From IMG/VR virus record IMGVR_UViG_3300046459_000213, positions 1 to 34,036 of that record: a DNA stretch of 34,036 nucleotides. One strand, given 5' to 3'. The notes below the pieces were generated by a model that saw nothing but the letters and a program-made list of their open reading frames with translations, was not told the DNA's origin and did not search any database. Of this stretch, positions 15,754-23,543 are shown piece after piece. The stretch is from a virus. Position 1 is the first letter of the stretch. Each line of letters begins with the position of its first letter. Both the position numbers and the translations under genes were made by a program.

Positions 15754-15987
15754 TTGTCCGGAACAGTTAACCTTCAGGATTTCGCAGAGCGTGTCGAACG
15801 TGTCTGCGAGTTTTTCCTATCCAGGGTTAGCGAAGAGACGAACAAAACCGGTTCGCACGACCTCAAGGTTCTACAGGACTTGAAAGAAGATGCAGCAAAT
15901 CTCCAGTTCCGCGAAGACACTCCGACTTTGGGAGCCGTCACAGGGCTCGATGCTCACATGCGCGGACTTCCCGAAGCAAAAGAATAG
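15754..15987 (+). CDS. Small helical conserved phage protein
   Basis: 77 residues from TTG 15754, chosen because AAGGAG at 15741-15746 gives a normal spacing and because the longer upstream reading would overlap the previous gene without a ribosome binding site. The sequence is mainly helical: NLQDFAERVERVCEFFLSRV, then HDLKVLQDLKEDAANLQF, then TLGAVTGLDAHMRGLP. No motif or membrane helix is visible. It is the link between the protein at 15104 and the second DUF6353-like protein, all within one operon. Confidence 0.65.
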   Translation: MSGTVNLQDFAERVERVCEFFLSRVSEETNKTGSHDLKVLQDLKEDAANLQFREDTPTLGAVTGLDAHMRGLPEAKE

Positions 15988-15995
15988 GAGTCACA

Positions 15996-16880
15996 ATGTT
16001 TCCCATCCCGGCGATGATCACGCAGGTGGTCTCGCGAAGTAGCCTACTGACGAAGAAGAGCTCTCCTGAAGTTCTTCTAGCAGCGGGTGTTGTCGGTTCG
16101 GTCGCGAGTACTGTACTTGCGTGTCGAGCCACACTGAAGATGGATGCTCTCCTGGTAGAGACAAAGGAGAAGCTCGAGACGGCAAGGACGTTGGAGCATC
16201 CCGACTATAGCGAGCACGATCGTCAACGGGATATTCGACTTATCTATACGCAAACGACCGTCAAGACAGTTCAGCTCTATGGGCCGGCGATCGTTGTTGG
16301 TGCACTATCGGTCGCAGCATTGGTCGGTTCCAATCGTATCTTGACGGGTCGCAACACGGCTTTGGTTGCGGCATACACTGCTCTGGATCGTGGTTTCCGC
16401 GATTATCGGATGCGTGTAGTCGAGAAGTTCGGCGAAGAGGAAGATCGACGTCTTCGATACGGAACAAGGGAAGTCGAGATCGTCAATCCAGAAACGGGTC
16501 GAAAGAAACACGTCGAACGCGTAGCACTGACAGGACCATCGGTGTACGCTCGATTCTTCGATCCGGTGTCAAGTTCATGGAATCCAGAGCCAGAGTACAA
16601 CCTGATCTTTCTCCAGTGTCAACAGAACTGGGCGAACGATCAGCTTCGAACAAGAGGTCACGTGTTTTTGAACGAGGTCTACGACATGCTCGGACTCGAG
16701 CGGTCCAAAGCTGGTGCCGTTGTTGGGTGGGTCTTTACCAAAGACGGTTCGACAGACAACTTCATCGACTTCGGCGTATTCAACGGTGAGACGCAGATTT
16801 CCCGAGATTTCGTGAACGGTCACGAAGGGGCGATCTTGCTGGACTTCAACGTCGACGGCGTAATCTACGACAAAATCTAG
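15996..16880 (+). CDS. DUF6353-like membrane protein, copy B
   Basis: 294 residues, ATG 15996 with TAGGAG upstream. Hydrophobic segment 1 (VLLAAGVVGSVASTVLA, about residues 29-45), a charged region, then QTTVKTVQLYGPAIVVGALS with VAALVGSNRIL (about 87-118), a helix ending RDYRMRVVEKFGEEED, and a C-terminal domain (SVYARFFDPVSSSWN, RTRGHVFLNEVYDMLGL, VVGWVF, GAILLDFNVDG). This is the more typical DUF6353 form, with the copy at 13271 as its diverged paralogue. The two membrane segments and large cytoplasmic domain suggest a membrane-bound scaffold, but this is inference. Confidence 0.8.
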   Translation: MFPIPAMITQVVSRSSLLTKKSSPEVLLAAGVVGSVASTVLACRATLKMDALLVETKEKLETARTLEHPDYSEHDRQRDIRLIYTQTTVKTVQLYGPAIVVGALSVAALVGSNRILTGRNTALVAAYTALDRGFRDYRMRVVEKFGEEEDRRLRYGTREVEIVNPETGRKKHVERVALTGPSVYARFFDPVSSSWNPEPEYNLIFLQCQQNWANDQLRTRGHVFLNEVYDMLGLERSKAGAVVGWVFTKDGSTDNFIDFGVFNGETQISRDFVNGHEGAILLDFNVDGVIYDKI

Positions 16881-16887
16881 GAGAGAC

Positions 16888-17703
16888 ATGGCAACTGCAG
16901 CAGTCGCAGAGGAAGTCGCCCAGAATCTCGAAGAGGTGGCAACGGTCGCCAGGAAGATCAATCCGAATACGTTCGGAATCTTCGCTTCGGGAGTCCTGTT
17001 TGGCGCAACGATCGGGTTCTACTTCGGTCACAAGTTCATGAAAGAGAAGATGAGGGCAGAGGCGTTTGCCGAGAGCGAAGAGCAAGTCGCCAAGATTCGG
17101 GAAGCGTACATGGCTCGAGAGAAGCCGGCAACCGCAGAGCAGATCGTCAGAGAGAAAGGCTATATCTCTGGTGATGTAGAGACGAAAGTCGTTCCTGCTC
17201 AGATGGCTCGTGAGATGCAGGCGGAAGGGAAGACGATCGAAGAGATCGCCGAGGCTCTTGGGACTTCCGAGAACACCGTCAAGCTGCTTCTTCGTCCTCT
17301 TATGGCACCGGTCCCTGTCAAGGAAGCAGTTCCCCCGCCGGCTCACACGCCTATCGAGTGGGATTATAGCGCCGAACTAGCGAGTCGCACACCAAACGCA
17401 CCGTACGTGATTCATCAGGACGAGTTTCACTCGAGTGCCGATGGGGTGAACAGAGACGACTATACCAGAATCGTCTATACCTACTACGCCGGCGATGACG
17501 TTCTCGTCGACATGGATAACCATCCCGTTCCGCACGGAGATCTGATCGTGGGACAGGACAATCTCAAGTTCGGACACGGCACAGATGACGAAGATGTCGT
17601 GTTCGTTCGAAACGAGGGACGAAAGCTCGAGATCGAGATCTGCAGAACGCAGGATCGATACGATGTAATGGTCCTTGGAATCGATCCCGATGAAGCCGAT
17701 TGA
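16888..17703 (+). CDS. Membrane protein with internal helix-turn-helix and conserved C-terminal domain
   Basis: 271 residues, ATG 16888 with GGAGAG upstream. A transmembrane segment lies at about residues 30-48 (FGIFASGVLFGATIGFYFGH). Residues about 105-136 form a helix-turn-helix-like unit (EEIAEALGTSENTVKLLL) preceded by a long helix. The C-terminal domain reads PYVIHQDEFHSSADG, then YTRIVYTYYAGDDVLVDM, LIVGQDNLKFGHG and DVVFVRNE. That domain is one I recognise from phages carrying DUF6353 genes. The helix-turn-helix insertion is not part of the usual version as I remember it. The gene overlaps the next one by 14 nt. Confidence 0.75.
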   Translation: MATAAVAEEVAQNLEEVATVARKINPNTFGIFASGVLFGATIGFYFGHKFMKEKMRAEAFAESEEQVAKIREAYMAREKPATAEQIVREKGYISGDVETKVVPAQMAREMQAEGKTIEEIAEALGTSENTVKLLLRPLMAPVPVKEAVPPPAHTPIEWDYSAELASRTPNAPYVIHQDEFHSSADGVNRDDYTRIVYTYYAGDDVLVDMDNHPVPHGDLIVGQDNLKFGHGTDDEDVVFVRNEGRKLEIEICRTQDRYDVMVLGIDPDEAD

Positions 17704-18196
17704 CTATCACTATTTCGCCTGGTTGACATCTCAGGTTAATACACGCCAAGGGCGAACGTACAACGAATTGTTCGATCGGTTGCACAGCATCGAATTTGTA
17801 TGGACGGTTCCCAACGATGACAATCGAATCGCAGACGGAATGGATCTGCGTCGAGAGTTTTCTGAAAGAACCGAGTTCTCTCCAAGTGTGGAGGCAGTGT
17901 CAATTCTCGAAGTGATCGTCGGTCTTAGTCGACGACTGGCATTCATGACAGACTGGGCTGCTGAGATTTGGGCATGGAAACTCATCAAAAATCTCAAACT
18001 GCACAACATGTACGATCCGTTGACTAGCAGAAAAGTCGATATCATCGATGAGAAGATCGAGGCCCTCATCTGGAGAACATACGAACCAGACGGTAGTGGC
18101 GGGTTCTTCCCTCTCAAGAACGCGAAGGAAGATCAAACCAAAGTCGAAATCTGGTATCAAATGAACACATACGTCATCGAGATACAACACCTTTAG
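17690..18196 (+). CDS. Conserved phage protein of unknown function
   Basis: 168 residues from ATG 17690 inside the end of the preceding gene. It has HYFAWLTSQV, then LFDRLHSIEFVWTVPNDDNR with IADGMDLRREF, then VSILEVIVGLSRRLAFM and a final FFPLKNAKEDQTKVEIWYQM segment. This combination (a WTVPNDDNR motif, a helical V-x-I-L-E-V-x-x-x-L-S-R-R-L core and ED-x-x-VEIWYQMN at the end) is a widely distributed phage protein of Gram-positive bacteria with no assigned function as far as I know. It directly precedes the replication polypeptide. Confidence 0.75.
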   Translation: MKPIDYHYFAWLTSQVNTRQGRTYNELFDRLHSIEFVWTVPNDDNRIADGMDLRREFSERTEFSPSVEAVSILEVIVGLSRRLAFMTDWAAEIWAWKLIKNLKLHNMYDPLTSRKVDIIDEKIEALIWRTYEPDGSGGFFPLKNAKEDQTKVEIWYQMNTYVIEIQHL

Positions 18197-18206
18197 GAGG
18201 GATTTG

Positions 18207-21200
18207 ATGGACTTTTATCAGATCCTAACTAAAGAGACGAAAACTGGAGTCGATCTGTATCCAGATTTCGTTATCGGACGTTCACAGGATCTGATGGTGC
18301 AAGGCCGAACTTTCTACGCAATTTGGGACGAAGCTAAAGGTCTTTGGTCTCGTGACGAGTATGACGTTCAACGACTAGTCGATGAAGATCTGGAAGCCGA
18401 AGCAGAAAGAATACGTGCTAAGACAGGAATAATCTGTACGATTAAGTACATGCGCTCTTTCCAAAGCCAATCGTGGGCGCATTTCCGAAAGTTCCTAGCG
18501 CACGTAAGCGATAACAGTCGTCCTCTCGATTCAAAGCTCATATTCGCGAACTCAGAGGTTAAAAAAAGCGATTACGCGAGTAAGAGGTTGAGCTACGCGT
18601 TGGAAGAGGGTGATATTTCGGCTTGGGACGAACTCGTAGGAACGTTGTTTTCCGTCGAAGAAAGAACTAAGATCGAATGGGCTATCGGATCTATAGTGTC
18701 CGGAGACTCGAAGACCTTGCAGAAGTTCTTTGTGTTCTACGGACCTGCCGGATCTGGTAAGTCTACTGTCCTCAACATCATCCAGAAACTGTTCGAAGGA
18801 TACACAACCTCCTTCGACGGCAAAGCACTGGGTCGTTCTGATGGAACGTTCTCTACGGAGGCGTTCAAGAACAACCCTCTGGTAGCGATTCAGCATGACG
18901 CGGATCTGTCCAGAATCGACGACAATACTCGGCTGAACTCAATCGTCTCGCACGAGCTCATGACGATGAACGAGAAGTACAAGCCGAGTTACACAGCAAG
19001 ATCACAGGCTCTTCTGTTCTTGGGCTCGAATCAACCAGTGAAGATCACGGATGCCAAATCGGGAATAATTCGCAGACTCGTAGACATACATCCAACAGGC
19101 GTGAAGATTCCGGTTCGGCACTACCATACTCTTCTAACTCAGGTTGACTTCGAGCTCGGCGCAATCGCAACAAAGTGTCTCAAGGTATATTTGGAGATGG
19201 GTAGGAACGCCTACAACGGCTATCGCCCATTGGAGATGATGTTGCAAACCGACGTCTTCTTCAACTTCATCGAAGCGTACTACGACCTGTTCAAGAGTCA
19301 AGACTACACGACCTTGAAGCAGGCCTACGGGCTATACAAGGAGTTCTGCATAGAAAGTGGCGTTGACAAACCGCGACCGCAATACAAGGTAAGAGAAGAA
19401 CTCCGAAACTACTTCGATGAGTTTCTGGATAGAGGCGAAGTGGACGGCGAAAGAGTCCGAAGCTTGTATCGGGGATTCAACGCCGAGAAATTCAAGTCTC
19501 CGATCGATAAGGGTGAGGACCTTCCAGCATTCTCACTCGTAATGAACGAAACCGAATCGCCGCTGGACGCCCTATTTGCACAACAGCCAGCCCAATACGC
19601 TGGAAAAGATGGAACACCAGCTCGGGCATGGATTCACGTAAACACTACCCTTTCAGATATTGACACTAACAAACTTCACTACGTAAAAGTTCCAGAAAAA
19701 CATGTAGTGATCGACTTCGATCTGAAAGAGATGAATGGGGTGACTGCTCTTGAACGAAACCTCGAAGCAGCCAGTCGATGGCCTCCCACCTACGCAGAGA
19801 TCAGTAAATCGGGAGGAGGAGTACATCTCCATTATGTTTATGCCGGGGATACTAATGAATTGGCCTCAGTGTATTCCGATGGCATCGAAGTTAAAGTCTA
19901 TACAGGAGATGCCTCACTTCGTAGACGATTGTCCCTATGTAATGCGCTTCCAGTTCTGGGAATAAGCAGTGGGCTTCCGCTTAAACAGAAGAAGGAGAAG
20001 ATGCTCAAGGCAAAAACTGTGTCCAGCGAAAAGGGCCTTAGAGAGCTGATCGAGCGGAATCTCAGAAAGGAGATCCATCCAGGTACCAAACCATCCATCG
20101 ACTTCATTGCCCATATTCTCGAAGAGGCCCATGATGACGGGTTGAAGTACGATGTGTTGGATATGCGTCCTCGAATCGTGGCGTTCGCAGCCAATAGCAC
20201 GCATCAGGCGAAGACGTGCCTAGCCACTGTCCAGACGATGGAGTTTCAATCTGAGGCCGAAGTGGGTCCGGACGTCAGTGTCGAAGTGACCGATCAGCGT
20301 ATGGTTATATTTGACATTGAGGTTTACCCAAACTTGTTCGTCGTCTGTTGGAAGTTCAAAGACGACGACACAGTTGTTCGGATGATCAATCCTTCTCGTG
20401 AAGAGATCGAGAACTTGGTGAAGTTGAAATTGGTGGGGTTCTACAACCGTCGTTTCGACAACCATATTCTCTATGCCGCAATTTTGGGTTACTCGGTCGA
20501 ACAACTGTACACCCTGACGCGCAAGATCGTCATCGACAACAACAGGAACGCGTTCTTTGCTCAGGCGTACAACCTATCGTATGCCGATGTGTGGGATTTC
20601 AGCTCGATCAAACAAAGTTTGAAGAAGTTCGAGATCGATCTTGGAATTCTGCACATGGAGTTGGATCTTCCTTTGGACCAGCCTGTAAACGAGAAAGACT
20701 GGGCTAAAGTTGTAGAGTACTGTGTCAACGATGTTCGAGCAACGGAGGCGGTTCTCGAAGATCGTTGGGAAGATTTCGTCGCTCGTCAGATCCTGGCAGA
20801 GCTCAGTGGCCTGACGGTTAACGACACTACCCAAAGACACACCGCTCAAATCATCTTCGGCAAAGAAAAGAATCCTCAGCAATATTTCGTGTACACCAAT
20901 CTAAGCGAGGAGTTTCCCGGTTATGCGTTTGACGCTGGCAGAAGTACTTATCGTGGAGAAGACCCCGGTGAAGGTGGTTACGTTTACGCTGAACCCGGTA
21001 TCTACTCTTCCGTTGCTCTACTTGATATCGCGAGTATGCACCCGACGACGATTGAGATACTCAATCTATTTGGAAAATACACCACCAAATTCTCGGACCT
21101 AAAGAACGCTCGCATATCCATCAAGAGACGCGACTTCGCCACTGCCAGGACGATGCTCGATGGTCGACTGGCGCCCTACCTCGAAAATGAAGATGGAGCA

Positions 21201-21956
21201 GACAAGCTGGCGTACGCTCTGAAGATTGTGATCAACATTGTGTACGGGTTGACCTCAGCAAAGTTCGACAATCCGTTCCGAGATCGTAGAAACAAAGATA
21301 ACATCGTCGCCAAGCGTGGTGCTCTCTACATGATCGACCTGAAACACGAGATAGCGGCTAGAGGAGAACGGGTAATTCACATCAAAACCGACTCCGTAAA
21401 GCTACCTAATGCGAACCAAACAGATATTGACTTTGTAATCGACCACGGAAAGAGGTACGGATACGACTTCGAACACGAGGTGACGTATGACAAACTGTGT
21501 CTTGTTAATGATGCAGTGTATGTTGCTCGTAAAGATCGTACGTGGGTGGCCGTAGGCTCCCAGTTTCAACATCCGTTCGTATTCAAATCGTTGTTCACTG
21601 AGGAAGAACTTGTCTTTGACGACTACTGTGAAAGTCGCAGCGTCATCCAGGGAACAATGTACCTAGACAGAGAGGAAGACCATGCAGATCGCGAGGCTCT
21701 CGATCATCGCCGGATGCGTCACCTTGGTAGGACTGGTCGATTTGTTCCTGTCACACAAGGCGGAGGTACTCTATATCGGGTCAAGGATGACAAGTACTAC
21801 GCCGTAAGCGGGACCAAGGGCCACAAGTGGATCGACGCAGAGATCGCCAAGACGATGCCGGATCTTGAGATCGACATGTCCTACTTCACCAAACTGCAAC
21901 AAGAAGCTATCAAGACCATCGAGCAATTCGGCGACTTCCATGAATTCGTAAGTTAG
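18207..21956 (+). CDS. Single-chain SF3 helicase - AEP primase - family B DNA polymerase
   Basis: 1249 residues from ATG 18207 (AGGAGG at 18195-18200; a TTG 3 nt earlier is too close). Residues about 100-170 look like a D5_N domain. An SF3-type ATPase follows: Walker A GPAGSGKST at 179-187, a Walker B-like VAIQHDAD, sensor FLGSNQ and an arginine-finger-like GIIRRL. Next is an AEP primase-like domain: DFD at 503-505, SGGGVHLHY with His 540, and IEVKVY. Residues about 700-850 are a 3'-5' exonuclease: FDIE (D703, E705), FYNRRFDN (D751), YCVND (Y838, D842). The family B palm has motif A DIASMHP (D940), motif B K1006-x3-N1010-x2-Y1013-G and motif C IKTDS (D1062), where the first Asp of the usual DTDS is replaced by Lys. 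The chain could unwind, prime, extend and proofread. Confidence 0.9.
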   Translation: MDFYQILTKETKTGVDLYPDFVIGRSQDLMVQGRTFYAIWDEAKGLWSRDEYDVQRLVDEDLEAEAERIRAKTGIICTIKYMRSFQSQSWAHFRKFLAHVSDNSRPLDSKLIFANSEVKKSDYASKRLSYALEEGDISAWDELVGTLFSVEERTKIEWAIGSIVSGDSKTLQKFFVFYGPAGSGKSTVLNIIQKLFEGYTTSFDGKALGRSDGTFSTEAFKNNPLVAIQHDADLSRIDDNTRLNSIVSHELMTMNEKYKPSYTARSQALLFLGSNQPVKITDAKSGIIRRLVDIHPTGVKIPVRHYHTLLTQVDFELGAIATKCLKVYLEMGRNAYNGYRPLEMMLQTDVFFNFIEAYYDLFKSQDYTTLKQAYGLYKEFCIESGVDKPRPQYKVREELRNYFDEFLDRGEVDGERVRSLYRGFNAEKFKSPIDKGEDLPAFSLVMNETESPLDALFAQQPAQYAGKDGTPARAWIHVNTTLSDIDTNKLHYVKVPEKHVVIDFDLKEMNGVTALERNLEAASRWPPTYAEISKSGGGVHLHYVYAGDTNELASVYSDGIEVKVYTGDASLRRRLSLCNALPVLGISSGLPLKQKKEKMLKAKTVSSEKGLRELIERNLRKEIHPGTKPSIDFIAHILEEAHDDGLKYDVLDMRPRIVAFAANSTHQAKTCLATVQTMEFQSEAEVGPDVSVEVTDQRMVIFDIEVYPNLFVVCWKFKDDDTVVRMINPSREEIENLVKLKLVGFYNRRFDNHILYAAILGYSVEQLYTLTRKIVIDNNRNAFFAQAYNLSYADVWDFSSIKQSLKKFEIDLGILHMELDLPLDQPVNEKDWAKVVEYCVNDVRATEAVLEDRWEDFVARQILAELSGLTVNDTTQRHTAQIIFGKEKNPQQYFVYTNLSEEFPGYAFDAGRSTYRGEDPGEGGYVYAEPGIYSSVALLDIASMHPTTIEILNLFGKYTTKFSDLKNARISIKRRDFATARTMLDGRLAPYLENEDGADKLAYALKIVINIVYGLTSAKFDNPFRDRRNKDNIVAKRGALYMIDLKHEIAARGERVIHIKTDSVKLPNANQTDIDFVIDHGKRYGYDFEHEVTYDKLCLVNDAVYVARKDRTWVAVGSQFQHPFVFKSLFTEEELVFDDYCESRSVIQGTMYLDREEDHADREALDHRRMRHLGRTGRFVPVTQGGGTLYRVKDDKYYAVSGTKGHKWIDAEIAKTMPDLEIDMSYFTKLQQEAIKTIEQFGDFHEFVS

Positions 21957-21964
21957 GAGAAAAG

Positions 21965-22432
21965 ATGCCACCAAATGACGGAACCGTGTTGATGGAAGGC
22001 GTTCGCATCATCTTCCGCAACTTCGCCGGCAAGGAAGGTCAGTACAACAGAGAGGGAGATCGCAACTTCGCGGTGCTCTTGGATCCGGAGACGGCTGCGG
22101 CCATGGATACCGACGGCTGGAACGTCAAGATACTCAAGCAGCGCGAGGGTGAGGAAGAGGAAGCTCCGCAGGCATATCTTCCCATCTCTGTCAACTTCAA
22201 GGGGCGTCCTCCTCGTGTAGTGATGATCACCTCTCGAGGGCGCACACATCTCGACGAGAGCAGTGTGGAGACACTCGATTGGGTCGATATTCTCAACGTC
22301 GATCTGATCGTGCGTCCCTACGAGTGGAATGTCAACGGTCGTGGCGGAATCAAAGCTTACCTCCAAAGCCTCTACGTCACGATCGAAGAGGATCCGCTGG
22401 AGATCAAGTACTCCGAGCTCGAACAGCAGTGA
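21965..22432 (+). CDS. Probable phage single-stranded DNA-binding protein
   Basis: 155 residues, ATG 21965 with GGAGAAA just upstream, 8 nt after the replication polypeptide. It has MEGVRIIFRNFAGKEGQY, NREGDRNFAVLLDPE, GWNVKILKQRE, ISVNFKGRPPRVVMIT, then VDILNVDLIVRPYEWNVNGR and IKAYLQSLYVTIEED. Alternating strands with basic and aromatic residues and an acidic C-terminal tail (EEDPLEIKYSELEQQ) fit an OB-fold ssDNA-binding protein. The acidic tail is typical for docking replication partners. The family is familiar to me as the protein encoded next to the replicative polymerase in related phages. The function follows mainly from context and fold pattern. Confidence 0.7.
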   Translation: MPPNDGTVLMEGVRIIFRNFAGKEGQYNREGDRNFAVLLDPETAAAMDTDGWNVKILKQREGEEEEAPQAYLPISVNFKGRPPRVVMITSRGRTHLDESSVETLDWVDILNVDLIVRPYEWNVNGRGGIKAYLQSLYVTIEEDPLEIKYSELEQQ

Positions 22433-22527
22433 CCGTTGCCGTTCTCATCGTTGTACCAATTGTAGTTCTGATTAGTGTGGCCTTTGGCTACTTCCTAGGT
22501 GCATCCCGAAACCCTCCTAACGGATAG
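22429..22527 (+). CDS. Tiny single-pass membrane protein (32 aa)
   Basis: 32 residues from GTG 22429 overlapping the upstream TGA (GTGA). It reads MTVAVLIVVPIVVLISVAFG, then YFLGASRNPPNG: essentially one transmembrane helix of about 21 residues with a short polar tail. It fills the gap exactly between two supported genes and its overlap is typical of translational coupling, but there is no separate ribosome binding site. Real but not proven. Confidence 0.5.
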   Translation: MTVAVLIVVPIVVLISVAFGYFLGASRNPPNG

Positions 22528-22533
22528 GAACCT

Positions 22534-22857
22534 ATGGAAACCACCAGCATCACAGAAAAGTACGTTCGCAAGCCGCTGTACGTCGACGCCGTTCAAGTAA
22601 CGGAAGAGAACTTCGGAGATATCGCTCGCTGGTGCTTCGGTGAAGTAGGAAACATCGACGAAAGTCCGGTCGATCGATCCTCTGACTACGAGCCTACAAA
22701 GCAGTACATCCACGTCCGTGTTCATAATCCGAAGAACCCTCGCCAGACTAAGGCGTTCGTCGGCGACTGGATTCTCTACACCGAGCGCGGATACAAGGTG
22801 TACACGACCAAGGCATTCCAGGCCAACTTCACCAAGGTCGCCGAAACTTCCAACTAA
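22534..22857 (+). CDS. Conserved phage protein of unknown function
   Basis: 107 residues, ATG 22534. Sequence features: YVRKPLYVDAVQVTEENFGD, IARWCFGEVG, then KQYIHVRVHNPKNPRQTKAF and VGDWILYTERGYKVYTTKAF. The pattern (a P-x-x-V-D-A-V-Q-V-T-x-E-N start, a W-C helix, an RQT-x-AFVGDW strand and an YKVYT-x-AF end) is a very common small protein of phages from Gram-positive hosts, compact and beta-rich, with no function known to me. The ribosome binding site is weak (GGATAGGAA). Confidence 0.75.
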   Translation: METTSITEKYVRKPLYVDAVQVTEENFGDIARWCFGEVGNIDESPVDRSSDYEPTKQYIHVRVHNPKNPRQTKAFVGDWILYTERGYKVYTTKAFQANFTKVAETSN

Positions 22858-22881
22858 CGGTTCTAGGGAGGGGGTGAAAAT

Positions 22882-23040
22882 TTGCCGAACGCGGAGAACG
22901 AGAACGACATGCTCGAGATCAAGCAGTTCTTCGACAACACCCCCGGACTTCCGTTGAAGGAGGGCGAGTTCAAGGACTTCTGGATGTCGCTGAGCAAGGA
23001 GGAGCGCGACGAGTTCCGGAAGACGAAGCTGGAGAACTAG
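22882..23040 (+). CDS. Small acidic protein (52 aa)
   Basis: 52 residues from TTG 22882, supported by a strong GGGAGGGGGTG ribosome binding site and close packing after the previous gene. It reads MPNAENENDMLEIKQFFDNT, PGLPLKEGEFKDFWMSLSKE, then ERDEFRKTKLEN. Two short amphipathic helices around a PLK-x-GEF-x-DFW motif are predicted. This resembles a small conserved actinophage protein. Base composition is more GC-rich than its neighbours, with mostly G or C in third positions. Confidence 0.65.
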   Translation: MPNAENENDMLEIKQFFDNTPGLPLKEGEFKDFWMSLSKEERDEFRKTKLEN

Positions 23041-23057
23041 AGCCAGCTGCTCACAGA

Positions 23058-23136
23058 AGTGGAGACGATTTCAGCCCTCGCCGAGATCGTCAGGGGATAA
23101 CTGTGAGAGGGCGCGGTAGATCACCCAATTTCCACT
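23058..23136. other. Structured intergenic segment with nested and alternative pairings
   Basis: Within the gene-free 23041-23190 stretch, AGTGGA (23058-23063) can pair with TCCACT (23131-23136) around GCCCTC (23074-23079) with GAGGGC (23107-23112). CTCACAG (23050-23056) is a perfect partner of CTGTGAG (23101-23107), incompatible with part of this. It may be a structured RNA or leader of the lysozyme-like gene. It does not fold as a tRNA. The remaining bases to 23190 hold only the AAGGAG ribosome binding site of the next gene. Confidence 0.3.
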
Positions 23137-23190
23137 AAACCCGAGTCATCGACGTGGCGCCTACCTGTTGTCTAGTAAGGAGATCTGATT

Positions 23191-23535
23191 GTGAAGCGCG
23201 TGCTACTCATTGTCCTGGTAAGCGTCTTTCTTCTGACGCTCACTGTCGATGCTCAAGCGAAGGGTGAATTTCGAAACGTACCAAAGTGGTGGATCAATTC
23301 GGCTCTCTGTGTCCACAAGTATGAGGGATCGTGGACTGATCCGAATGGACCCTACTGGGGCGGTATGCAGATGGATCTGGCGTTCATGACCCATTACGGT
23401 GGGTGGACATATAGACATTACGGAACTGCAGACCGCTGGCCGTGGAGAACACAACTCCTGATCGCGTATCGCGGTTGGAAAGTCCAGGGCTGGGGAGCAT
23501 GGCCCAACACGTCACGAATGTGTGGTCTACGGTAA
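23191..23535 (+). CDS. Secreted lysozyme/transglycosylase-like protein (probable endolysin)
   Basis: 114 residues from GTG 23191 with AAGGAG upstream. A signal peptide is clear: basic MKR, hydrophobic VLLIVLVSVFLLTLTVDA, cleavage expected after AQA near residue 23. The mature part has WWINSALCVHKYEGSW, with Glu45 placed like the catalytic Glu of Rpf/transglycosylase (lysozyme-like) folds, then GPYWGGMQMDLAFM, YGTADRWPWRTQLLIAYRGW and WGAWPNTSRMCGL. The W-G-G-x-Q-M, T-A-D-R-W-P and N-T-x-R-M-C-G-L motifs are shared with secreted actinobacterial transglycosylase-like proteins as I know them. It probably cleaves peptidoglycan during lysis. No holin is recognisable next to it, although several small membrane proteins are encoded in the window. 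Confidence 0.75.
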   Translation: MKRVLLIVLVSVFLLTLTVDAQAKGEFRNVPKWWINSALCVHKYEGSWTDPNGPYWGGMQMDLAFMTHYGGWTYRHYGTADRWPWRTQLLIAYRGWKVQGWGAWPNTSRMCGLR

Positions 23536-23543
23536 GGAGAAAA

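Noticed and set aside
23059-23135. Possible tRNA: GTGGAGA and TTTCCAC could form a 7-bp acceptor stem 77 nt apart.
   Set aside because: No T-arm with a GTTC-type loop, an oversized D-loop and a poor anticodon stem; kept only as a structured element.
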